This document shows, one piece after another, positions 44,328 through 53,362 of a stretch of DNA of 64,000 nucleotides. The stretch comes from Brevibacillus sp. SYP-B805. GTDB taxonomy: Bacteria > Bacillota > Bacilli > Brevibacillales > Brevibacillaceae. Under the pieces are notes generated by a model, which worked only from the letters and a program-made list of their open reading frames with translations, was not told where the DNA came from and did not search any database. The stretch spans positions 1-64,000 of the forward strand of contig NZ_JAALGD010000008.1 of the NCBI RefSeq assembly GCF_011059135.1. Reading direction: 5' to 3'. Made by a program: the position numbers and the translations under genes. Numbering within the stretch: the stretch's first letter is position 1; every line of letters begins with the position of its first letter.

Positions 44328-45143
44328 ATGAATCCACATGTACCCAAAAAAGTGCTGAACCAGCTGGTTCATTTCCTGGCTCCCTATGAGCAGGCCGTGG
44401 ACGAGCTGAAACTGAAGCTGAAAGGGATCAAGTACGGTTTTCAAAAAAGCGGCCGTTATTCGCCGATTGAATTCGTCGTCGGCCGCGTCAAGAAAATGGA
44501 CAGCCTGCTGAAAAAAGCAAGGGAAAAAGGCATTGATTTTCACCAGGATACCTGGCAGGAGGCCGTAAGCCGTGAAATAGCGGATATCGCCGGACTCCGT
44601 GTCGTCTGCCGCTACATCGACGACGTGCGGGAAGTAAAGGAATTGCTGATGGAGCGGGAAGATATTGTCGTGCACGATATCAAGGATTACATTGCCAATC
44701 CGAAAGAATCTGGCTATCGCAGCATCCACATGATCGGTTCCTATACCGTTTATCACGGCAATCAAAAGAAAACGCTCCTCTGCGAAATTCAGATCCGTAC
44801 CCTGGGCATGAATTTCTGGGCGACCAACGAGCATGAGCTGCGCTACAAATACGACGGCAACATACCCGAAAATGTGCTGCGCCAGCTGAGGGAAGCCTCC
44901 CAGATCACCCATCAGCTGGACGAGCTGATGAACAGCCTGCGGCAGGAGATCCTGACGCCGGCACCGGTTGATACCACCCTGGAGGAAAAACTGGAAGAGA
45001 TCTTCTCCCTGTACGTGAAACAGGATCTGGAGTCCGCCGCCGCATTGTATCGTGAGTATGTCAGCGGATTTGAGCAGGCTTTTCAGGATAATCCCCAGTT
45101 CAAGATGATTTATGATTTGCTGGGCAAACGATTTGGCGGATAG
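44328..45143 (+). CDS. relQ: small alarmone synthetase (RelQ/YjbM-type)
   Basis: A 271-residue single-domain (p)ppGpp synthetase. Key blocks are RVKKMDSLLKKAREKG, EIADIAGLRVVCRYIDDV (catalytic Asp region), NPKESGYRSIHMIGSY (G-loop) and CEIQIRTLGMNFWATNEHEL. There is no hydrolase or TGS/ACT region. The protein is some 50 residues longer than typical RelQ at its C-terminus. CGGAGGT lies 8 nt before the ATG at 44328. It makes alarmone from GTP/GDP and ATP under cell-wall or other stress. Confidence 0.9.
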   Translation: MNPHVPKKVLNQLVHFLAPYEQAVDELKLKLKGIKYGFQKSGRYSPIEFVVGRVKKMDSLLKKAREKGIDFHQDTWQEAVSREIADIAGLRVVCRYIDDVREVKELLMEREDIVVHDIKDYIANPKESGYRSIHMIGSYTVYHGNQKKTLLCEIQIRTLGMNFWATNEHELRYKYDGNIPENVLRQLREASQITHQLDELMNSLRQEILTPAPVDTTLEEKLEEIFSLYVKQDLESAAALYREYVSGFEQAFQDNPQFKMIYDLLGKRFGG

Positions 45144-45224
45144 CGCGGGGTTGCCTGTCCACCTTTCTTGCGGTAAAGTGGAAGGGTGTCATCAGCCTGA
45201 ATCGAAAGAAAGGATTTACATACA

Positions 45225-46433
45225 ATGCGACATCTTCTGTTATGCATGACGTTCGTTGCAAGCCTGCTGCTGGCGCCGTTTTCCCAAGCCGCATCGGCCC
45301 AGTCAACCGATTCATTGACCGCCGCCATGCTGAACGGGAAATCGGCCATCCTGATCGACGCCGCTACCGGCACGGTCCTGTTTGAAAAGAATGCACACGC
45401 ACCCATGTACCCGGCCAGCATCACCAAGATCGCGACCGGCATCTACGCCATTGAGAACGGGAATCCCGATGATATCGTGACGGTCTCGAAAAACGCACGC
45501 TATGTGGAAGGAACACGGGTGTACCTGGGAGAAGGGGAACAGGTCACGCTGCGCAAGCTGGAATATGGGCTGCTGATGCATTCGGGCAATGATGCGGCCA
45601 TCGCGATCGCGGAACATATGGCCGGCAGCGTGGAAGCGTTTGCTGAGCGGCTGAACGATTTCCTGCAGGAAAAGGTGGGCGTTACGGAGACCCATTTTAC
45701 CAATCCACACGGGCTGCACGATCCCGATCATTACACCACGGCAGCCGATATGGCCAAGATTGCCCAGTATGCCATGAAAAATCCCACCTTCCGCGCCATC
45801 GCCGGCACGGTCAGACTGCCTTGGGACGGCCGGGAGTGGAAATCGGAATTGATCAACCACAATAAGCTGCTGCGCGATTATGAGGGCGCCACCGGCATCA
45901 AGAACGGTTTTACCGATCAGGCCGGCCATACCCTGGTGGGTTCGGCCAAACGCGGGGAGACGGAACTGATCGCGGTCACCATGAAAACCGATTCCAGCAA
46001 TGCCTCCTATAAAGATGTGACCACCATGCTGGATTACGGGTTTGCCCATTTCGAGACAAAGCTCGTTGCCAAAAAAGGGGAGGTGCGGGCGGCTTCGAAA
46101 CCGTTTATCGTCCCGGAAGACGCGTACATCACCGTTCCATTGGGAACCACCGTTCAGGAACAAGTGACGGAGCAAGGGGAGCTGGTTGTCACAGCGGGAG
46201 ACCATCAGTACCGGTTTCCGCTGGAGCCGAAGGAGATTCATCCGCCGCCCGCTCCCGCCAAACCGGACGTCAAGCAGCCGGAGCAGGCAGGCTCCGCATT
46301 TCTGCGGTATGCCGTTTGGGCTTTCCTGCTGCTGATCGCACTGTTTGTGCTGTACGCGGCCGCCCGAACCAAAAAAAGACGAAAAGCGTTGAAAATCAAC
46401 CGTTACCACAGAGAAAGAGATTGGGGACTCTGA
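45225..46433 (+). CDS. D-alanyl-D-alanine carboxypeptidase (DacF-like)
   Basis: A 402-residue low-molecular-weight PBP of peptidase family S11. Signal peptide to about residue 25, then S65-I-T-K68, S120-G-N122 and K226-N-G228 as the three catalytic motifs. The C-terminal domain ends with a proline-rich linker, a membrane span (about 363-383) and a basic tail, so the enzyme is tail-anchored. It trims pentapeptides; DacF itself works in spore cortex synthesis. Whether this is vegetative or sporulation-specific is not visible. Confidence 0.9.
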   Translation: MRHLLLCMTFVASLLLAPFSQAASAQSTDSLTAAMLNGKSAILIDAATGTVLFEKNAHAPMYPASITKIATGIYAIENGNPDDIVTVSKNARYVEGTRVYLGEGEQVTLRKLEYGLLMHSGNDAAIAIAEHMAGSVEAFAERLNDFLQEKVGVTETHFTNPHGLHDPDHYTTAADMAKIAQYAMKNPTFRAIAGTVRLPWDGREWKSELINHNKLLRDYEGATGIKNGFTDQAGHTLVGSAKRGETELIAVTMKTDSSNASYKDVTTMLDYGFAHFETKLVAKKGEVRAASKPFIVPEDAYITVPLGTTVQEQVTEQGELVVTAGDHQYRFPLEPKEIHPPPAPAKPDVKQPEQAGSAFLRYAVWAFLLLIALFVLYAAARTKKRRKALKINRYHRERDWGL

Positions 46434-46531
46434 CAGAAACAGGCGGGATGCTGCCTGTTTTTTTGTTTGCATGGAATGGCAGCCAGCAACAAAAACTGTA
46501 GAGGAAGCGTTTGTGATCGGAGGAATGGCTG

Positions 46532-46864
46532 ATGATTGACATTGTCTGTACGCTCGGTCCGGCCAGCAGCAAGCCGGAGGTGATTCGCCAACTGCTGGAA
46601 CAGGGGATGACGGTGGCCAGAGTCAACCTCTCCCACAGTGACCAGCGTACCCACAGAGATGTGATCCATACCGTTCGGGAGGTGGCCCGATCAATCGGCA
46701 AACATGTGTCCATCCTGGGTGATTTGCAAGGACCCAAGATCCGTTTGGGAGAAATGTTTGCGCAGCAGGTAGTAGGGGAGCAGCCGTTTGATCTGGCCGA
46801 TATCCTGCAGCTTCTTTCAGGTAAGGTGCCGTCTGCACGGAATGGAAGGAACACGGTGCGTTAG
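46532..46864 (+). pseudogene. pyruvate kinase 5' fragment
   Basis: The first about 75 residues are clear pyruvate kinase ([46 protein letters not shown]). Family similarity is lost afterwards and a stop follows at residue 111. The B domain, the active-site lysine/glutamate and the C-terminal domain are missing. GGAGG precedes the ATG, so a useless peptide may still be made. A second, downstream piece of the same family lies at 51291. Confidence 0.88.
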
Positions 46865-46877
46865 CCCATGTTCCTCC
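46825..46877. repeat. 53-bp direct repeat, copy A
   Basis: 44 of 53 positions match copy B at 51385-51437; both begin GGTGCC and end CCATGTTCCTCC. Copy A spans the end of the pyruvate kinase fragment and the last codons of the GerAB gene, and includes an AGGAACA/TGTTCCT inverted repeat (46847-46853/46869-46875). Confidence 0.85.
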
Positions 46878-47964
46878 CGAGGCGTTTCTTCACCCAAGCC
46901 ATGCAGAACAGGAACACAGGGAAGGCCACGAACACCGCTATAAGTGAAATGGTTACGGTCGTCGATATCGCATGGGTTAATTCCTGCAGATTGGGCGCTA
47001 CCCAAATGCTGAGCAGCATGAGAAGAAAGCCAAGTGGAAATACGAGCGGTCGATAATCGGACAGATCCAGCCATTGGGCGGTTCCAAGAACGGATACGTA
47101 AAAAAATAGGCAGATCTTCACAAACGCCCCCAGCACCCAAATCGCCATATACAGCGATTCCAAATGGGTGAAAAAATCGGCAAGACTGATGTACCTCGCG
47201 AGAATCAGAAAGGGATAGGTATAATTGCCGGTCATCTCCCCCAGGAGCAGAAGGGTAGCCAGATTGGAAATAACCAGCGTCAGGATCACCGCGAACAGGG
47301 AAATCATGGTGCTTTTCGCCGCTTTTTCGCGATCGGTGACAAAGGGGAGAAGAAACGATACGGTGAGAAATTCGCTAAACCAGGATTGCAGAACGCCAGC
47401 CCCCGCGATGGAGGGCAGAATCCCTCCTTCCATGATCGGGAGCATGTACAAAGGGTTCAGGTCAGGGATGATTGTCAGAATGATGAACAGGAAAAGAGCC
47501 ACAAAAGCGGGGAGGAAGAGTTGGGCAAACCTCCCCACGATTTCCACGCCTCCACGTACGGCTAATGCACATACCAGCACCATGCTGCCTGTCACCACGA
47601 TGAGCGGGGTCTGATGCAGGAATGCCCCGACCAGGAATTCGCCGTATTCCCGTATGACAATCCCGTTGAGATAGAGATAGAAGAAGGGCAGGATGAACCC
47701 GATCAATTTCCCGAGAACCCGGCCGACGATTTGTTCGCTTGCTTGGACGATATTCAGGCCCGGATACATGTGATGGAACCGAAACGCGATAAATATGGTA
47801 ATCCAAGCGCTGATCGCCCAAATTGGCGAAATCCATAAATCCTGCTTCGCAAATTTGTACGTAATCGCCGGTGTGGTGAGAATCGCGGTAGGGACGATTC
47901 CCAAATACAGCATCATTGCCGATTGTGCGGCGGAAATTTTCCCTTTTTCGATCACCCTTCCCAT
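46861..47964 (-). CDS. gerAB: spore germinant receptor B subunit (GerAB family)
   Basis: A 367-residue APC-fold membrane protein with about ten spans. [21 protein letters not shown] at the start and [17 protein letters not shown] near the end are typical. B subunits bind the germinant in the spore inner membrane. It is last in a receptor operon ordered A, C, D, B. Its stop lies inside the 53-bp repeat. Confidence 0.9.
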   Translation of the reverse strand: MGRVIEKGKISAAQSAMMLYLGIVPTAILTTPAITYKFAKQDLWISPIWAISAWITIFIAFRFHHMYPGLNIVQASEQIVGRVLGKLIGFILPFFYLYLNGIVIREYGEFLVGAFLHQTPLIVVTGSMVLVCALAVRGGVEIVGRFAQLFLPAFVALFLFIILTIIPDLNPLYMLPIMEGGILPSIAGAGVLQSWFSEFLTVSFLLPFVTDREKAAKSTMISLFAVILTLVISNLATLLLLGEMTGNYTYPFLILARYISLADFFTHLESLYMAIWVLGAFVKICLFFYVSVLGTAQWLDLSDYRPLVFPLGFLLMLLSIWVAPNLQELTHAISTTVTISLIAVFVAFPVFLFCMAWVKKRLGRNMG

Positions 47965-47981
47965 GCCCCCCTTTCGGCGAA

Positions 47982-48209
47982 TTATTTCTCAAGAAACGTC
48001 ACCAGCGGTTTGAAAATGGCATTTATCCATTGTGTAGGACCCGGCATGTCTGGATAGCAAATGAGAAGGATGCTCAGCGCCCATGCCAAGATGGTTAGGG
48101 CGGCAAAAGCCGTTTTCTCTCTTCTCATTTGCCCCTTCATTTTCGGCCATTCATACATCGTCATGAAAACAAATAGCGCTGTGACCCCCATGATCGCCGC
48201 CCATTTCAT
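47982..48209 (-). CDS. small germinant receptor D subunit
   Basis: A 75-residue protein with two membrane spans (about 5-20 and 35-52) joined by a basic loop (KMKGQMRREKTA). This size and topology match the D subunits found with many ger operons, which modulate receptor function. AGAGGTGAG precedes the ATG. It lies between gerAC and gerAB. Confidence 0.82.
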   Translation of the reverse strand: MKWAAIMGVTALFVFMTMYEWPKMKGQMRREKTAFAALTILAWALSILLICYPDMPGPTQWINAIFKPLVTFLEK

Positions 48210-48215
48210 AATTGC

Positions 48216-49397
48216 TCACCTCTGATCCCGCTTAAACAGGCTTTTACCGGTCAGTCCCGGTCGGGTAACTTTGGGATTCGTCTCCAGGCGGACCTCCACT
48301 TTCGGGTATATCTCATGCCAGCGATCCTTTGCTTGTTTCCACTCCTTCGGATATTTGCGATAAAACGCATCGGCAAAATTAAAAATGTCGACGTTCATTT
48401 TTTTCTGAGCTTCCGCCAGGGCCGCCACCACACGATTATCAATATCGGTTTTCAGTACAGTATCCAAATATTGGATATTCTCGGGTTTCATGAGATCCAG
48501 ATCCGTTGTGTTTTCGATGATATCGTCCTGTGTTTCAATCTTAACGGTGATGCTCCATTTCTTTCCAGCGATATGAGGGACCAATTCCGTATGGCTTCTT
48601 AACAGGTAGAGAGAGACATAACCTTTTGCGTCTTTTGGGGAAACGGTCACGGTGGCGTTTCTTATTTCGTTTCTCAGCCACATGACCCCTCTGGTTGTGT
48701 AATTATTCAGCCGACCAACCATTTTTCCGTTTTGAATAATCGCCGAACCGTTAATAAACGGAAACGAATCATCGGGTGTCTGTCTGATTTCCACCCAGGG
48801 GATAACAGCCGCATGGGCTTTGCCGGCCATCATTTGCGCCAACTCTTTTATCGTGATGTTTAGCCCTGTTTGCGACTTGGCCATTTCCCGCAGCACTTCC
48901 GCGACAGATCGTTCAATGGGAGGCCGAAGCTGCAGCACATCTTTCGCCAAACCTTTGCTGACGAATACGTTGCCTCGTTCTCTTGGAGCGGGGTGCCGGG
49001 TCAAATATTCCATCGGTTCGGCAATGCCTTGCCTTGCCAATCTTTCCCCAAAAATGAAAACCTCGTCTTGTCCCCAAAACACCTTGCGCGGAAGCACCTG
49101 CTGCAATTTGGATGTGGCATCCGCCAAGGTCAACCCTTTCGCAGAGCGAACGATGGATAGTCCGGCCCCCCCGCTGTCGCCGGAGGACATCCCTCCCACC
49201 TTTTGACCGCCTGACGGATTGGTAACGAATATGCTTACGGATAGTTCCAGTTGGTGATCGTCCGTTACATCCAATCCGGCCGCTGTAATGATCGCCAGAT
49301 CGTTTACTTCCGTCCGGTCCCAGCAGCCGGATAGAAACAGCGTATGGATGAAAACGAAAACATGGAGAAGGACGGTTTTTCGTTTTGGCGTGATCAT
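48216..49397 (-). CDS. gerAC: spore germinant receptor C subunit lipoprotein
   Basis: A 393-residue GerAC-family lipoprotein: type II signal with lipobox LFLSGC, then WDRTEVNDLAIITAAGLD, the family start. It sits on the outer face of the spore inner membrane and is essential for the receptor. The ATG at 49397 is 6 nt after AAGGGG; an ATG at 49403 directly abuts it. It lies 10 bp after gerAA. Confidence 0.9.
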   Translation of the reverse strand: MITPKRKTVLLHVFVFIHTLFLSGCWDRTEVNDLAIITAAGLDVTDDHQLELSVSIFVTNPSGGQKVGGMSSGDSGGAGLSIVRSAKGLTLADATSKLQQVLPRKVFWGQDEVFIFGERLARQGIAEPMEYLTRHPAPRERGNVFVSKGLAKDVLQLRPPIERSVAEVLREMAKSQTGLNITIKELAQMMAGKAHAAVIPWVEIRQTPDDSFPFINGSAIIQNGKMVGRLNNYTTRGVMWLRNEIRNATVTVSPKDAKGYVSLYLLRSHTELVPHIAGKKWSITVKIETQDDIIENTTDLDLMKPENIQYLDTVLKTDIDNRVVAALAEAQKKMNVDIFNFADAFYRKYPKEWKQAKDRWHEIYPKVEVRLETNPKVTRPGLTGKSLFKRDQR

Positions 49398-49407
49398 GAA
49401 CATCCCC

Positions 49408-50994
49408 TTACGATGATCCTTCTTCATCCCTGTTGGGTGGACTTGGTTGTTGTCCGGGGGCCTGCCGATATTGGTTCCACTCACCGGATAAGTGCGGGCG
49501 CGTATTCAACGCCCACCGCGGGGCCCGCCAAAGCACGTCTTTCGTGTCGCGGCCTTTCAAAGGGGCCAAAGGTGTCATATAGGGGACACCAAAAGAACGA
49601 AGCGTGAGAAGATGATTCAACACCACAATAATCCCCAGGATCAAACCGAGAAATCCCAGGAAGCCGGCCAGAAACATCATGGGAAATCGAAGGAGCCTGA
49701 CAGCAATGCCCACGGTGAACCGGGGAGCCATAAACGATGCGATCCCTGTAATCGACACTACCATGACCATCGGAGCGGACGCGATACCGGCTGCGATTGC
49801 CGCTTGACCGATTACAAGCGCCCCCACAATACTGACGGCTGACCCTATTTGCTTCGGAAGTCTGGCTCCCGCCTCGCGCAGCGCTTCAAACACGGTCTCC
49901 ATCAGGATAGCTTCCACAAGCGCCGGAAATGGCACCAGTTCTCGGGACTTCGCCATCGTTAATAAAAGGGTGGTCGGAATCATTTCCTGATGATACGATA
50001 CAACAGCGACATAGACCGAAGGCCCCAGTAATGAGACGGCAAGAAATAGGTAACGCAGCCAACGAATCGCCGTACCGACAAAGTATCGTTCGTAGTAATC
50101 TGCCGGTGATTGCAGCAAAGAAAAAAACGTTACCGGAGCGATCAGCACACTGGGGGTTCCGTCGACGAACACGACGACATGCCCCTCCAGCAAATACGCG
50201 CTTGCAACATCCGGACGTTCCGTCGTCAGGAGTTGGGGGAAAGGGGAGAATGGGTTGTCTTCAATCAATTCTTCGATATAGGCGCTTTCCAATACACCGT
50301 CGATCTCAATCCGCTGCAGCCGTTGCGTTATTTCTTCGACTAAAGCGGGGGCCGCAATTCCCTTGATGTAGGCTATCGCGACTTTGGTTCTCGAATAAGT
50401 TCCGATGCTCATTGATCTGATTTTCAGGTTCGGGTTTTTTATTTTCCGCCGCAGCAAAGAAGTGTTGGTCTGCAGCGTTTCGATGAACCCTTCGCGCGGA
50501 CCTCGCAAAACCGATTCGGCCTGAGGTTCTTCGATGCTGCGTTTTTCCCACTTCGATAATCCGATCGACAATCCTTGGTTTTCCTGATCCATCAGCAGGA
50601 CGGGATTCCCGCCGGATATTTCTTCGATCACATCAGCTATGGTTTCAACAAGTTTTAAGGAAGAGACGGCGATTTTCTTACGAATGTTCGAAAGGGAATC
50701 TGCCTGCGCAAAATCCTGCAGAAGCGGCGCCAGTACATGTTGGTCGAGCTCATCCATATTGGTCAGACCATCGATGTAAACAAGCACGGCTTTTGTTTGA
50801 CCGCCAATCAAAAACTCATGAAATATGACGTCGGAACAATCCGCAAATATCTCTTGCAACAGCCGAAGATTTTCATTCAAATCTCCGGATAGCATTGGGT
50901 GGGTCAATGGACTCTTGCTTGGCAGTTCGACATTTGCCGACTTTCGCCGGTTGGAACGTAGCATTTTTTTCATGTTTTTCTTCCAGTCGTCCAT
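49408..50994 (-). CDS. gerAA: spore germinant receptor A subunit
   Basis: A 528-residue GerA-family protein. A long soluble N-terminal half (ENLRLLQEIFADCSDVIFHEF, VLVYIDGLTNMDELDQHVL) is followed by about five membrane spans (LLEGHVVVFVDGTPSVLIAPVTFFSLLQSPADYYERY is the highly conserved junction) and a Pro-rich C-tail. A subunits form the oligomeric ion channel of the receptor. The ATG at 50994 follows AAGGGGA. First gene of the receptor operon. Confidence 0.92.
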   Translation of the reverse strand: MDDWKKNMKKMLRSNRRKSANVELPSKSPLTHPMLSGDLNENLRLLQEIFADCSDVIFHEFLIGGQTKAVLVYIDGLTNMDELDQHVLAPLLQDFAQADSLSNIRKKIAVSSLKLVETIADVIEEISGGNPVLLMDQENQGLSIGLSKWEKRSIEEPQAESVLRGPREGFIETLQTNTSLLRRKIKNPNLKIRSMSIGTYSRTKVAIAYIKGIAAPALVEEITQRLQRIEIDGVLESAYIEELIEDNPFSPFPQLLTTERPDVASAYLLEGHVVVFVDGTPSVLIAPVTFFSLLQSPADYYERYFVGTAIRWLRYLFLAVSLLGPSVYVAVVSYHQEMIPTTLLLTMAKSRELVPFPALVEAILMETVFEALREAGARLPKQIGSAVSIVGALVIGQAAIAAGIASAPMVMVVSITGIASFMAPRFTVGIAVRLLRFPMMFLAGFLGFLGLILGIIVVLNHLLTLRSFGVPYMTPLAPLKGRDTKDVLWRAPRWALNTRPHLSGEWNQYRQAPGQQPSPPNRDEEGSS

Positions 50995-51133
50995 AACGAG
51001 ATCCCCTTGCCGCACTTTTAATTTATTATTGCCATCATCTGGTTTCGTAAAAACAGCCAGGGATTTTCAGGAGGAGGTGTCGGTTGAGGAATTCAAGCAT
51101 GGAGGGGAAAGAGAAGGGGGAGAGACCAAGTTC

Positions 51134-51166
51134 CAAAAAAGAAGAGCGTCCTTCAGCGGGGCGCTC
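51134..51166 (-). terminator. minus-strand terminator
   Basis: GAGCG (51144-51148) and CGCTC (51162-51166) with flanking TCC/GGG pairs form the stem; on the minus strand it is followed by TTCTTTTTT. It would stop transcripts coming from the decayed serine hydrolase gene. Confidence 0.65.
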
Positions 51167-51290
51167 GTCAACTCGACCTGACTTTGGTTTGCTCCAGGAA
51201 TTTTGCCAGGCGATCCAATGTCTCTTCATTATTTTCTCGGTGGAGTAGAGGGGGATTGGTTTTTCTGGAATTGGTGGTTGGTTGTACGCC

Positions 51291-51401
51291 CGCAACTTTT
51301 CCGGTATCCTTCAAGCCTCTGATGGCGTGATGGTTGCGAGAGGCGATCTGGGCGTGGAGATTCCTTATACTTGGGTGCCGATGCGGTGCCATCTGCCCTA
51401 A
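51291..51401 (+). pseudogene. pyruvate kinase internal fragment
   Basis: Translates to [13 protein letters not shown] and [12 protein letters not shown], the active-site segment of pyruvate kinase around the substrate-binding Ala-Arg-Gly-Asp. In a full enzyme this lies about 150 residues after the end of the piece at 46532. It runs into unrelated sequence and a stop at 51399. It abuts copy B of the 53-bp repeat. Confidence 0.85.
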
Positions 51402-51437
51402 GTGGAAGGTAGACGGTGCTTTAGACCATGTTCCTCC
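51385..51437. repeat. 53-bp direct repeat, copy B
   Basis: Same orientation as copy A (46825-46877), 83% identical. It follows the internal pyruvate kinase fragment just as copy A follows the 5' fragment. On the minus strand it ends with a GerAB-like terminal codon pattern (GGAGGAACATGGTCTAA). Confidence 0.85.
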
Positions 51438-51453
51438 GTAACAGCAAGTTTTT

Positions 51454-52278
51454 TCAATCAGATGTATGATCCAACTCGTTTTGTATTTTTCGGCGAAATT
51501 CCGAATCTCGAAGCAGCTTTAGCTCAAACGCATTGATTGCGGATGAAAGCTTGGTGAGTTCAGTTGGTGATAAGCGATGAAAAAACATCGCCAATTCGGT
51601 CTGGTTGCCCTGTTTATCGGTCGCGTACATCGCCTCGGTTAGAACATAAGCGGTAGAGCCTCCCTTTCTTCCTGCATGTTCCAGCCACGATTGATTGGCG
51701 GGATTTTGCATAATACCTTCCATTACAACATTCAAATGCTTTTGCACCGATGACTCAAAGAAGGTTCGGCTGTTCATCTTTTGCAGGATGGAGACGTAGT
51801 CTTTCGTGGTGGAAGCGATAAAGTAATTCGAGTTCATCTGATCAAAATCAGAGTCATACCAGGCTCTGAGGTTGGACGCTTGTTTATAGCGACCGTCTTG
51901 ATCATTCCGAAGCTTCATATGTATTGCAAATGCGTGCTGACGGAATTCTTCGCGTGTCATCTTGGAAAGCTCATCTTTTGCCTTTTTGGCGGCTTCCTTT
52001 ATGGGCATATCGGGATATTTCCGCATCAGTTCATAAGGAATAAGTAAGCTGGATACAAAAGGATACAAAGGTTCATGGAGAGAAAGTCCGAGTTCGCTCA
52101 AATTTCGGTTAATGTTGTCCAATCCCAACCTTTCCATGAGGTACTCCGTATTGGCGTTAGAACTAAAGACGATCATCCCTTTGACCACTTCAGATGAACA
52201 AACAACTTTGTCACTTAACATATTTTTGATGGAGTAGAGGAGAATGCACGTAGTCGATCCGAGCGCGGCATGATACAA
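51454..52278 (-). pseudogene. N-terminally decayed serine hydrolase (beta-lactamase/PBP fold)
   Basis: About 274 residues of a beta-lactamase-type serine hydrolase. The S-x-N element appears in MIVFSSNANTEYLMERLG, and a K-G-G element in GRKGGSTAYVLTEAMYA. The S-x-x-K nucleophile motif is absent; only degenerate candidates (STTC, SRLYH) lie near the start, and there is no signal peptide. The only start is a TTG that falls in the promoter region of the divergent MBL gene, so the 5' end was probably lost. It could still be expressed, but catalysis is unlikely. Confidence 0.6.
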
Positions 52279-52325
52279 TCGAGACGCAAAGAAGGAAAAT
52301 GGAAAAGGATGGGAGGATGGGAGAC

Positions 52326-53105
52326 ATGATGACGATACAATTTATGGGGACGAGCGATGCGCAGGGGGTCCCACGCTTAATGTGCGATTGTGCGGTCTGC
52401 CGACAACCCGGCAGAGAGAATGAGCGCAGTCGGCCAAGTCTATGGATTCAAACAGGTACACACCAGATGTTTCTCGATCTTTCCCCGGATTTTCGCCAGC
52501 AATACATGCGGTTGCAACTTGAGCAGATACCAGACCTTGTCCTGTTTACGCATGCCCATCACGATCACATTGGTGGACTGGGGGATTATGCTGATCTTTG
52601 CTTTTGGCACGGCAGGAGAGCCACTTTGATCAGTCCTGCTGACGTGATTGAATCCATTCTGATCAGGTTTCCGTATCTCGCCAAACGACCTTCGCTTGTC
52701 TTTCAAGGGAAACATGCATTTTCAGTGGGGGGATGGGAGATCTCCTTTCATCGGGTGAATCACGGAGCCAACGGGCATTCCTACGGGGTCCGTTTCGAAA
52801 CAGAAGCATTTCGCTGGGCATACGTGTCGGATGCGATTCAGCTCACGATGGATGAATGGCAGCCGTTTACCCAACTCGATTTGTTGATTTTGGGCACCTC
52901 TTACTGGGAAGAAAAAACGCCTGTGGCCAAGCGCTCTGTTTACAGCGTCATCGAAGCGCTGGAAGTGCGTAAGATCATTCAGCCGAAGCAGCTTATCTTG
53001 ACCCACTTGTCTCATGACATCGATATACGGGAAAAGTCCAGCTCATTACCGCCAGATGTCCATTTTGCCTATGACGGGATGCGATTGTCGATAGCAAGCG
53101 TATAG
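52326..53105 (+). CDS. MBL-fold metal-dependent phosphodiesterase (PhnP-like)
   Basis: A 259-residue metallo-beta-lactamase-fold hydrolase. The metal site motif is FTHAHHDHIGGL; further ligands are seen in VNHGANGHSYG, YVSDA and LTHLSHDID. A C-D-C-x2-C cluster near residue 20 (RLMCDCAVCRQPG) is the structural zinc site typical of PhnP. PhnP cleaves cyclic ribose phosphate; no phosphonate genes are nearby, so the substrate is open. The ATG at 52326 has GGGAGG about 10 nt upstream; an in-frame ATG at 52299 is the alternative. Confidence 0.85.
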   Translation: MMTIQFMGTSDAQGVPRLMCDCAVCRQPGRENERSRPSLWIQTGTHQMFLDLSPDFRQQYMRLQLEQIPDLVLFTHAHHDHIGGLGDYADLCFWHGRRATLISPADVIESILIRFPYLAKRPSLVFQGKHAFSVGGWEISFHRVNHGANGHSYGVRFETEAFRWAYVSDAIQLTMDEWQPFTQLDLLILGTSYWEEKTPVAKRSVYSVIEALEVRKIIQPKQLILTHLSHDIDIREKSSSLPPDVHFAYDGMRLSIASV

Positions 53106-53155
53106 GGGGACTATGGGGGCATCTGGTATTTGAGCCCTTTTATCAGATTCCTTTT

Positions 53156-53183
53156 GAGTCCGATAATATATATTATGTTAACT
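53156..53183 (+). other. dif: dif chromosome dimer resolution site
   Basis: A 28-bp XerCD site: left arm GAGTCCGATAA, 6-bp centre TATATA, right arm TTATGTTAACT. The right (XerD) arm differs from the Bacillus dif arm TTATGTAAACT at one base and matches E. coli dif TTATGTTAAAT equally well; the left arm keeps the TCC-ATAA core. It lies in an intergenic region. Right of it every gene is on the minus strand, as expected after crossing the terminus. XerC/XerD resolve chromosome dimers here with SpoIIIE/FtsK. Confidence 0.88.
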
Positions 53184-53219
53184 AATAAAAACAAAACGTA
53201 TCAATCATTCAAAACTCTA

Positions 53220-53309
53220 GGTACGGATCATCGCATTATCAGGAAGATATTTTCGCTAACGTCTTTGATAATGCAAGGTTCGTGATTCGTAAATTTCAGG
53301 ATCCGTACC
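53220..53309. repeat. nested inverted repeat beside dif
   Basis: Outer arms GGTACGGATC (53220-53229) and GATCCGTACC (53300-53309) are perfect; inner arms GCATTATCA (53233-53241) and TGATAATGC (53266-53274) are perfect too. The 90-bp element starts 36 bp after dif. Its role is unknown; it could be a mobile-element end or recombinase site. Confidence 0.8.
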
Positions 53310-53362
53310 GATTCCGGCTGCGGAACAGTCTTGCACAATGAGGTTCGCTCTTTTTCAAAAAA

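Noticed and set aside
51112-51119. GAGAAGGG, the B. subtilis SpoIIIE recognition sequence, on the plus strand left of dif (also 2014 and 45529)
   Set aside because: Orientation agrees with the dif call, but three hits in 51 kb without a full count on both strands prove nothing; a genome-wide strand-bias count would be needed.
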